From: Demequina sp. NBRC 110054
GTDB taxonomy: Bacteria > Actinomycetota > Actinomycetes > Actinomycetales > Demequinaceae
Direction: 5' to 3'
NCBI RefSeq assembly: GCF_002090115.1
Contig: NZ_BBRK01000006.1
Coordinates: 186,001 to 250,000 of the forward strand
Length of the DNA: 64,000 nucleotides
This document shows, in pieces, positions 57,961-64,000 of the stretch; the stretch's first letter is position 1; each line of letters starts with the position of its first letter. The notes under the pieces were generated by a model. It saw only the letters and a program-made list of their open reading frames with translations, ran no database searches and was not told the origin of the DNA. A program made the position numbers and the translations under genes.

Positions 57961-58377
57961 CTACAGCTCGGGGAACCAGATGCCGATCTCGCGCTCGGCC
58001 GACTCGGGCGAGTCGGAGCCGTGCACGAGGTTCTGCATGACCTTGAGGCCCCAGTCGCGGCCCAGGTCGCCGCGGATCGTGCCGGGCGCCGCCGTGGTCG
58101 GGTCCGTCGCGCCCGCGAGCGAGCGGAAGCCCTCGATCACACGCTGACCCTCGGCGACGATCGCCAGGGTCGGGCCGGACAGCATGAACTCGACCAGCGG
58201 CTCGAAGAACGGCTTGCCGGCGTGCTCCTCGTAGTGCCTGCCGAGGATCTCGGGGGTCGCCTGCCGCAGCTCGACGGCCACCAGGCGGTATCCCTTGGCC
58301 TCGATGCGTCGCAGGATCTCCCCGGAGAGGCCGCGGTGGACCCCATCGGGCTTGACCAGAATCAGCGTGCGCTCCAT
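57961..58377 (-). CDS. ndk: Nucleoside diphosphate kinase
   Basis: NDK interconverts NTPs. The 138-residue product has ERTLILVKPDGVHRGLSGEI, MLSGPTLAIVAEGQRVIEGF and the active-site NLVHGSDSPESAEREIGIWF with the phospho-His. The start is fixed by a -10 box 7 nt upstream. Gene order folC-DUF4233-ndk is typical of actinobacteria; here a membrane gene and apt are also present. Confidence 0.97.
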   Translation of the reverse strand: MERTLILVKPDGVHRGLSGEILRRIEAKGYRLVAVELRQATPEILGRHYEEHAGKPFFEPLVEFMLSGPTLAIVAEGQRVIEGFRSLAGATDPTTAAPGTIRGDLGRDWGLKVMQNLVHGSDSPESAEREIGIWFPEL

Positions 58378-58384
58378 AGCCGCG

Positions 58385-58390
58385 ACCCTA
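58385..58390 (-). promoter_or_regulatory. -10 box for leaderless ndk
   Basis: TAGGGT, 7 nt (CGCGGCT), then ATG at 58377. The divergent apt gene begins 43 bp away. Confidence 0.55.
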
Positions 58391-58419
58391 CCGTGCGTCG
58401 TCGTGCCAGGATGGGAGCC

Positions 58420-58926
58420 ATGATCACGCTCGATGACTTCGACACGTACCCCGACTTCCCCGTCGAGGGGATCCTGTTCTACGACATCGCGCCGATCCTG
58501 GCCAGCCCTGAGCGCTTCCGCGAGGCGTGCATCTCCCTGATGCCCCCGCGCGACGCCGAGGTCGACATCGTCGCGGGCGTCGATGCACGCGGCTTCATCT
58601 TCGCGCCGGTCGTCGCGCAGACCCTCGACGTCGGCATGACGATGGTGCGCAAGAAGGGCAAGCTGCCCGGCGAGCTGCTCGAGGCCGACGCGACCATCGA
58701 GTACGGCGCCTCGGAGCTCGTGATCAACCCCGACGGCATCGAGGGCAAGCACGTGCTCGTGATCGACGACGTGCTCGCGACGGGAGGCACGGCTCGCGCC
58801 GTCGCGGACATGCTCGAGCGCGCGGGCGCGGCGAGCGTGCGCTTCAGCTTCCTGATGGAGATCGGTGACATCCCCGGGCGCCTGGCGCTCGCGGACTACG
58901 AGGTCACGTCGGCCGTCGTCGTCTGA
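58420..58926 (+). CDS. apt: Adenine phosphoribosyltransferase
   Basis: Apt converts adenine and PRPP to AMP. The 168-residue product has YPDFPVEGILFYDIAPILAS, GVDARGFIFAPVVAQTLDVG, RKKGKLPGE and the PRPP-binding HVLVIDDVLATGGTARAVAD. ATG at 58420 is chosen because CAGGAT lies 7 nt before it; an in-frame ATG at 58411 is possible. Divergent from ndk. In other actinobacteria apt often lies by relA, so this position is somewhat unusual. Confidence 0.93.
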   Translation: MITLDDFDTYPDFPVEGILFYDIAPILASPERFREACISLMPPRDAEVDIVAGVDARGFIFAPVVAQTLDVGMTMVRKKGKLPGELLEADATIEYGASELVINPDGIEGKHVLVIDDVLATGGTARAVADMLERAGAASVRFSFLMEIGDIPGRLALADYEVTSAVVV

Positions 58927-59001
58927 CGCTCCCGGGCGCGGCCTGCTGTCGGCCGTCCCACGTCACAGGGACGATGCGACCGTCGCCTTCCCTCGTGGGG
59001 C

Positions 59002-59475
59002 TCAGGACCTGACGGCGGTGTGCTTGTAGCCCGGGGCCCAGCGCACCGCGGCGAGCACGAGGCTCACGGCGACGAACATCCCCATCACGACCTGGAATGC
59101 GACGTAGCCCTGGTTGGGGTCCACCGGGACCGAGTCGAGCGAGCGGACGTACGCGGCATGCGTCGCGACCGCCGTGACGAGCGCGGCGACCGCGAAGGCG
59201 CTCACGAGCCCGAGCGCCCACATCGGCACCTGCTTCGTGTCGGGGTTCTCGCGCAGGAACCGTGACCACTGGAGCATCGCGAGGAAGGCCGCGACGTTCA
59301 TGAGCGACAGCCCGATGAAGAGGATGAAGTAGATCCGCGCCGGCGGGTTGCTCTCGGCGCCCGCGGCGAACGTCAGCAGCACCGTGCGCTCGAGCGCCCA
59401 GAACATCATCGTCATGCCGAGCATCCCGGCGGCCGTGAGGCCGCCCATGGTCCACATCAGACGGGACATGCTCAT
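59002..59475 (-). CDS. Four-helix membrane protein, unknown function
   Basis: This 157-residue protein has four hydrophobic segments (about 7-28, 45-66, 82-104, 120-143) and a short basic tail. No family recognised. Its ATG overlaps the stop of the DUF4233 gene by 4 bp, so it belongs to the folC operon. Confidence 0.7.
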   Translation of the reverse strand: MSMSRLMWTMGGLTAAGMLGMTMMFWALERTVLLTFAAGAESNPPARIYFILFIGLSLMNVAAFLAMLQWSRFLRENPDTKQVPMWALGLVSAFAVAALVTAVATHAAYVRSLDSVPVDPNQGYVAFQVVMGMFVAVSLVLAAVRWAPGYKHTAVRS

Positions 59476-59915
59476 GCCTGGTCTCCCTCGGTCGCGGTCT
59501 CGCCGCGCTCCACCGTAGCGGCAGCGGCCTGCGCGCGCTCGGACCGCTCGCGGTCGATGCGTCCGCCGAGGCGCAGCGCGGTGATCCACAGCGCGAGGAA
59601 CACCACGCCGAGCGCGGCGATCGCGGGCACGACGAGGCCCGCCACCAGCATCGGCACCTGCAGCAGCCAGCCGAGCCAGCGACCCCAGGGCCGCTGCTGC
59701 ACGCCGGCCGCGAGGAGCAGCAGGAGCATGAGCACGAAGCCGCCGAGCAGCATGCCCAGCACGACGCCGTAGGAGTGGTCGGACAGCGTGTCGGCCTTCG
59801 CCAGACCGAAGACCGTGAGCGCCGCGAACAGCGCGACGAAGGCCTGGAGGGCGAGGACGGTCTGCGTGAAGACGAGGACGGCGGGCCTCTGCGCCCGCGG
59901 CTGGGTGTCGCTCAT
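59472..59915 (-). CDS. DUF4233 membrane protein
   Basis: This 147-residue protein has four helices and a charged C-terminal tail with GRIDRERSERAQAAA. It overlaps the folC stop by 4 bp, the standard place for DUF4233 in actinobacteria. Function unknown. Confidence 0.82.
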   Translation of the reverse strand: MSDTQPRAQRPAVLVFTQTVLALQAFVALFAALTVFGLAKADTLSDHSYGVVLGMLLGGFVLMLLLLLAAGVQQRPWGRWLGWLLQVPMLVAGLVVPAIAALGVVFLALWITALRLGGRIDRERSERAQAAAATVERGETATEGDQA

Positions 59916-61309
59916 CGGGCCTGGCCCGCGCCCTTGCGCTTGTCGGCGTCGAGGAGGATGCGGGCGTCGGCGACGAGGGTCACCGAGCCGACGACGAGCA
60001 CGCCTGCACCCATGTCGTGGTCGCGCTCGGCGCGCTGGACCGCCGCGTCGATCGCGTCGGGCAGGCTCGGCTCGATCGTCACCCGGTCCTCGCCGAAGAC
60101 CTCGACCGCGAGGGTGCCGAGCTCGTCGGCGGGAATGGCGCGGGGCGAGGACGATGCGGTGATGACGATGTGGTCCAGGGCGGGTTCGAGGCCGGCGAGG
60201 ATCCCCTCGGCGTCCTTATCCTGCAGGATGCCCACGACACCGACGAGGGCCTTGAAGACGAAGGACTCGTCGAGCGCATCGACGAGCGCGTCGACCCCGT
60301 GGGGGTTGTGGGCGCTGTCGACCAGGATCATCGGGGAGGTGCGCACGGCCTCGAGCCGGCCCGGCGAGGCGACGGCCCCGAAGCCGGCCTCGACGATCTC
60401 GCCGACGAGCGCGCGGGGCTGTCCCCCGCCCGCCATGAGCGCCTCGACGGCCGCGAGCGCGAGCAGCGCGTTGTGCGCCTGGTGGGCGCCGTAGAGCGGG
60501 ACGAAGATCTCGGCGTAGGTCGCCGCGGGCGTGCGCAGCGTCACGAGCTGGCCGCCCACCCCCGGCTGACGATCGACGACCTCGATCTGGTCGCCCTCCC
60601 ACAGGGACGATGCGGCGCGCTCCTGAACGGCCTCGCGCAGGACGGGGACGACGGGCTCGGACTGCTCGGCGATCACGGCGACGGAGCCGTCCTTGATGAT
60701 CCCCGACTTCTCGGCAGCGATGTCGACCAGGCTGTCGCCCAGGAAGTCCTGGTGATCCATGGCGACCGGGCCGATCACGGCGACGTCGGCATCGGCCACG
60801 TTGGTCGCGTCCCACACACCGCCCATGCCGACCTCGATGACCGCGACGTCCACGGGGGCGTCGGCGAAGGCCGCGTACGCGAGGACCACGAGCACCTCGA
60901 AGAAGCTGAGCCTCGGTCCGCCGTCCTGCTGGGAGCGGGCGTCGACCATGTGGATGATCGGGGCGACGTCGGTCCACAGGCGGATGAAGTCCTCCTGGCC
61001 GATCGGCTCGCCGTCGATCTGGATGCGCTCGCGCACCGAGGTGAGGTGCGGCGACGTGAACAGGCCCGTGCGCAGGCCGTGCTCGCGGATGAGCGACTCC
61101 GTCATGCGCGCGGTCGACGTCTTGCCGTTCGTCCCCGTGAGGTGCACGACGCGGAACGAGCTCTGCGGGTCGCCGAGGGCCCCGCACGCCGCGCGCACGC
61201 GGTCCGTGGTGGGCTCGAAGCGATGCTCCGGGTTGCGACTGATGATGTGGGCGTAGATCTCGCGCTCGGCTTCGTCGAGCGACAGTCCGCCGAGGTCCAG
61301 GTCTGTCAT
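59912..61309 (-). CDS. folC: Folylpolyglutamate/dihydrofolate synthase, copy 1
   Basis: FolC adds glutamate to folates (and may make dihydrofolate). The 465-residue product has the P-loop VVHLTGTNGKTSTARMTES, RIQIDGEPIGQEDFIRLW, IEVGMGGVWDATNVADADV, IAAEKSGIIKDGS and ILVDSAHNPHGVDALVDAL. ATG at 61309 is preceded by GACACT at 7 nt; a GTG lies two codons earlier. A paralogue lies 1.5 kb upstream. Confidence 0.94.
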   Translation of the reverse strand: MTDLDLGGLSLDEAEREIYAHIISRNPEHRFEPTTDRVRAACGALGDPQSSFRVVHLTGTNGKTSTARMTESLIREHGLRTGLFTSPHLTSVRERIQIDGEPIGQEDFIRLWTDVAPIIHMVDARSQQDGGPRLSFFEVLVVLAYAAFADAPVDVAVIEVGMGGVWDATNVADADVAVIGPVAMDHQDFLGDSLVDIAAEKSGIIKDGSVAVIAEQSEPVVPVLREAVQERAASSLWEGDQIEVVDRQPGVGGQLVTLRTPAATYAEIFVPLYGAHQAHNALLALAAVEALMAGGGQPRALVGEIVEAGFGAVASPGRLEAVRTSPMILVDSAHNPHGVDALVDALDESFVFKALVGVVGILQDKDAEGILAGLEPALDHIVITASSSPRAIPADELGTLAVEVFGEDRVTIEPSLPDAIDAAVQRAERDHDMGAGVLVVGSVTLVADARILLDADKRKGAGQAR

Positions 61310-61381
61310 GCGCACCAGTGTCCCATGCGCGCGCGAGCATCAGACCAGGTGCATCTCTGGCACGACCAGGAGTCGGCGGCT

Positions 61382-61387
61382 TACCCT
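61382..61387 (+). promoter_or_regulatory. -10 box of the first DUF2510 gene
   Basis: TACCCT followed by GGCGGCAACGTCCAG and a short leader with GAGGGGG before the ATG at 61425. The same leader pattern is before the second gene. Confidence 0.45.
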
Positions 61388-61424
61388 GGCGGCAACGTCC
61401 AGCACCGACGGCTGAGGGGGCGAG

Positions 61425-62171
61425 ATGACCGAGACGACGCCGGAGGCCGGCTGGTATCAGGACGCGTCCGCGCCCGGCATGGCCCGATGGTGGGACGGCG
61501 CGCAGTGGACCGAGCACACCGCGTCGCTCGACGGACCCGAGCCGCCCGCGCCGACTGCGGTGCAGGCCCGATCCGCAGGGGCACCGCCCGACGCCTCCGC
61601 CTCGCAGCAACAGAGCTCCGCGCCCGAGCCGACCGAGGACAGCACCCCGGACCCGGACCCCACCGGACACGAGACCCAGGCAGTCGGGGCGTACATCCCC
61701 GCGCCGACGTCACAGCCGACCCCGACCGTGCCGAGCGGCGGCCGCTCCCCCAGGATGCTCGTGCTGCTCCTGATCCTCCTCGTCGTCGTCGCGGGCGGCG
61801 CAGCCGTGTGGTGGTTCGCGCCCTCGCTGCTCACCGGCATCGAGGAGGCGAGCGAGTCGACGACCGCCGGCATCGATGAGGCCGAGGACACGGCGGCGCA
61901 GAGCGATGTCCGGCTGCTCCAGACCGCGATCACCGCGTTCGTGGCGGCGGACGCCTCGGGGGAGATGCCGACGGTCACGTCCGACGGAAGCGTCTACCTC
62001 ATCGAGGGCGCCTCGGGCGAGAGCACCGAGGTCGGCACCTCGTCCGGAGTCGAGCTCGGCGGCTTCACAGGCAAGGACGCCACCGACTGGTGCGTGTGGG
62101 TCACCTCCGCCAGCGGCACCTCGTACCAGGGAGAACCCGGCGGGTCGCCCTCGGAGGGCAGCTGCTCCTGA
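61425..62171 (+). CDS. DUF2510 protein with a membrane helix and extracellular Cys-pair domain
   Basis: This 248-residue protein has an N-terminal DUF2510 (AGWYQDASAPGMARWWDG, AQWTEH), a Pro/Ser/Ala linker, one membrane helix (about 111-134), and an extracellular part ending DWCVWVTSASGTSYQG with Cys223 and Cys247. The last part resembles the next gene and pilin C-termini. Function unknown. Confidence 0.8.
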   Translation: MTETTPEAGWYQDASAPGMARWWDGAQWTEHTASLDGPEPPAPTAVQARSAGAPPDASASQQQSSAPEPTEDSTPDPDPTGHETQAVGAYIPAPTSQPTPTVPSGGRSPRMLVLLLILLVVVAGGAAVWWFAPSLLTGIEEASESTTAGIDEAEDTAAQSDVRLLQTAITAFVAADASGEMPTVTSDGSVYLIEGASGESTEVGTSSGVELGGFTGKDATDWCVWVTSASGTSYQGEPGGSPSEGSCS

Positions 62172-62197
62172 CGCTGGCGCACCGCACCCCGGACCGC

Positions 62198-62203
62198 TAG
62201 CCT
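62198..62203 (+). promoter_or_regulatory. -10 box of the second DUF2510 gene
   Basis: TAGCCT followed by GGCGCCACCGTCCAG, nearly the same as the leader at 61382. The leader ends with AAGGGGG before the ATG at 62244. Confidence 0.45.
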
Positions 62204-62243
62204 GGCGCCACCGTCCAGGGGGGACGGGCTGAAGGGGGACCTC

Positions 62244-62816
62244 ATGGAGCACACGCCGCCCGCAGGCTGGTACGCCGATCCGACCATGCCGGGGACGATG
62301 CGGTACTGGGACGGCGCCGCCTGGACCCAGCACGTCTCCCCTGCCCCCGGGGCAAGCGCGGTGGCCGTCGCGCCGCCTGCGCCTCGGACGGGCGCGGGCG
62401 CCGCCGGCAAGGTGCTGCTGGCCCTCGGCATCGTCATCGGAAGCCTCATGCTGCTCGGGTTGATCGCAGCGGTCGCGATCCCGATCTTCCTGAACCAGCA
62501 GCACAAGGCAGAGGATGCGCAGGCGCAGGCCGCGGTCGCGGAGCTGGGCGTCGCGATCGCCACGGGATTCGTCGAGGACCCCGCGAGCGACCTGCCCCAA
62601 CTGTGGCAGGACACCGATGGGGCCGTCATCGTCCTCTATGACGGGAACTGGTCGGAGACCGTCGCGATGCCCGACGGAGTCACCCTGGGAGGGGCGAGCG
62701 GCGGCTCGACGGGCTTCTGCGTCTTCGTGCTGTCGGCCTCCGGCACCGGATACCAGTACAACGCCAACAGCGGCGTCGGCGTCGGCACGTGCGGCCAGGG
62801 CGAGGACCTGTCGTAG
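62244..62816 (+). CDS. DUF2510 protein fused to a type-IV-pilin-like helix
   Basis: This 190-residue protein has DUF2510 (AGWYADPTMPGTMRYWDG, AAWTQH), then a helix (about 56-84) whose end AAVAIPIFLNQQHKAEDAQA is very like the N-terminal helix of type IV pilins, followed by an outer domain with Cys159 and Cys183 (GFCVFVLSASGTGYQY ... GTC). A pilin would start with this helix after prepilin cleavage; here a cytoplasmic module is in front and no clear prepilin peptidase site is seen. Confidence 0.8.
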   Translation: MEHTPPAGWYADPTMPGTMRYWDGAAWTQHVSPAPGASAVAVAPPAPRTGAGAAGKVLLALGIVIGSLMLLGLIAAVAIPIFLNQQHKAEDAQAQAAVAELGVAIATGFVEDPASDLPQLWQDTDGAVIVLYDGNWSETVAMPDGVTLGGASGGSTGFCVFVLSASGTGYQYNANSGVGVGTCGQGEDLS

Positions 62817-62867
62817 CCTTCTCGACCCCTGCGGGCATCGCTCGCCTCGCGGGACTGCCGCCCGCGT

Positions 62868-64000
62868 TCAGGCTGGCTGCGGCTCCGCCGTTCCGTCTGA
62901 CGCGCCGTGATCCTGGCCCCGCGCGATCGGCAGCGTCGCCTCGGTGACCGGGGCCATCGCCTGCGCGGCGAGCTCGCGGCGCGCCTCGCCCACGAGCGTG
63001 ATCGACCCGGCGACGAGCACGCCCGCTCCCTCGCCGTGCGCGGCCGCGAGGGCTCGTGCCTCGGCGAGGGCGCTCGAGACGTCGGGCGCGACGGTGACGC
63101 GCTCCTCCCCTAGCGACGCGCGGGCCTGCGCGGCGAGCACGTCGACCGCGAGCGCGCGTCGCGACTCGGTGCGCGTGACGACGGCATGGTCCAGGATCGG
63201 CGCGAGGCCGTCGAGGATCCCCGCGTAGTCCTTGTCGGCGAGCACGCCGACGACCCCGATCACCCGGGTGAGCCCGAAGGCCTCGTGCAGCGAGCGCGAC
63301 AGGGCCTCGATGCCATGCGGGTTGTGCGCGGCGTCGCCGACGACGATCGGGTCGGCGGCGATGACCTCGAGCCGTCCGGGTGAGGTCGCGGCGGCGAAGC
63401 CGCGTGCGACGACGTCGGCGTCGAGCGAGCGCGGGATCCCGTCGCCGAGCGTCACCTCCACGGCCGCGAGCGCGGTGAGGGCGTTCTGCGCCTGGAAGTC
63501 GCCGTGCAGCGGCACGTGCACGTCCTCGTAGGTCGCCGCGGCGGTGCGCAGCGTGACGACCTGTCCGCCGGGTGCGACGCGACGCGACTCCACGCTCATG
63601 TGCGCGCCCTCCCAGAACACGGAGGCGCCACGGTCGGTCGCGGCCGCGCCGATGATCTCCGCGGCCTCGTCCTGCTGAAGAGCCGAGACGACCGCCGCGC
63701 CCGGCTTGATGATCCCCGACTTCTCCGACGCCACACCGGGCAGGCCGCCCGTGAAGTAGCCGTCGTGGTCGAGGGCCATGGGGGTGAGGACCGCGACGCG
63801 CCCGTCGCCGACATTGGTCGCGTCCCTGCGCCCGCCGATGCCGACCTCGATCACCGCGACGTCGACGGCGGCGTCGGCGTAGGCCGCGAACCCGAGCACG
63901 GTGAGCACCTCGAAGAAGCTCATGCGGGGGCCGCCGCGCTGGAGCGAGCCCGCGTCCACCGCGTGGATCGCGGGCGCGACCCGCTGCCACAGCCGGATGA
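62868..64000 (-). CDS. folC: Folylpolyglutamate synthase paralogue, copy 2 (N-terminus outside the window)
   Basis: The frame runs open to the window edge and begins in view at FIRLWQRVAPAIHAVDAGS, matching residues about 120-140 of copy 1. It has PRMSFFEVLTVLGFAAYADA, IEVGIGGRRDATNVGDGRV, VASEKSGIIKPGAAVV and VVGDAAHNPHGIEALSRSL. About 377 residues are visible; the P-loop part is beyond the edge. It is clearly a duplicate of copy 1 with moderate divergence. Confidence 0.9.
   Translation of the reverse strand, partial: IRLWQRVAPAIHAVDAGSLQRGGPRMSFFEVLTVLGFAAYADAAVDVAVIEVGIGGRRDATNVGDGRVAVLTPMALDHDGYFTGGLPGVASEKSGIIKPGAAVVSALQQDEAAEIIGAAATDRGASVFWEGAHMSVESRRVAPGGQVVTLRTAAATYEDVHVPLHGDFQAQNALTALAAVEVTLGDGIPRSLDADVVARGFAAATSPGRLEVIAADPIVVGDAAHNPHGIEALSRSLHEAFGLTRVIGVVGVLADKDYAGILDGLAPILDHAVVTRTESRRALAVDVLAAQARASLGEERVTVAPDVSSALAEARALAAAHGEGAGVLVAGSITLVGEARRELAAQAMAPVTEATLPIARGQDHGASDGTAEPQPA

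Noticed and set aside
53466..58040. A plus-strand open frame of 1524 codons
   Set aside because: It is antisense to smc, the YqhA-like gene and ndk. No domain is recognisable and the composition is that of a shadow.

Overview
The window is high-GC (roughly 70%) actinobacterial chromosome, most likely from a Micrococcales lineage such as Demequinaceae or Cellulomonadaceae. The evidence is the gene content (DUF2469, DUF4233, DUF4439-like, DUF2510, DivIVA-type protein, WhiG-type sigma factor), SLH repeats of the SRRQMASFLY type, and many TAnnnT -10 boxes lying 6-7 nt before a start codon. The lineage assignment is inference.

Nearly all backbone genes lie on the minus strand, so the window reads best from high to low coordinates: folC-DUF4233-membrane protein, ndk, smc, ftsY, amt-glnB-glnD, ffh-amidohydrolase, rpsP-khpA, rimM-trmD, rplS-lepB-rnhB-DUF2469, yraN-comM-dprA-xerC-whiG, rpsB-tsf-pyrH-frr-cdsA-rlmN-divIVA-like-dxr-rseP-ispG-GNAT, proS and rimP. 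This is the familiar actinobacterial housekeeping block for translation, protein targeting, nitrogen sensing and isoprenoid synthesis.

Four stretches are accessory. (1) 4.2-8.8 kb holds two S-layer-homology surface proteins, one with a ~91-residue repeat carrying cysteine pairs and one with a CAP domain. (2) 25.9-31.8 kb holds a phosphotransferase/GntR pair, an amidase and a TetR/MFS efflux pair between yraN and DUF2469. (3) 37.4-43.8 kb, between rpsP and ffh, holds two parallel modules for extracytoplasmic flavin electron transfer: two ferric-reductase-like membrane flavocytochromes, three membrane-anchored FMN-binding proteins with acidic tethers of different length, and two ApbE flavin transferases without signal peptides. 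(4) 61.4-64 kb holds two DUF2510 proteins with pilin-like C-termini between two folC paralogs.

The flavin cluster is the most interesting system. NAD(P)H electrons would pass through FAD and haem in the reductase to covalently bound FMN on tethered proteins outside the membrane. One tether contains 26 aspartates in 29 residues between two cysteines. The terminal acceptor is unknown.

Other notable points are a GlnR-box match before amt, a GlnD without ACT domains, a lepB without a canonical start codon, and several tandem repeats (25 bp x3 across a stop codon; 33 bp x2.3 downstream of the YqhA-like gene). No tRNA, rRNA, CRISPR array, insertion sequence or prophage was recognised.
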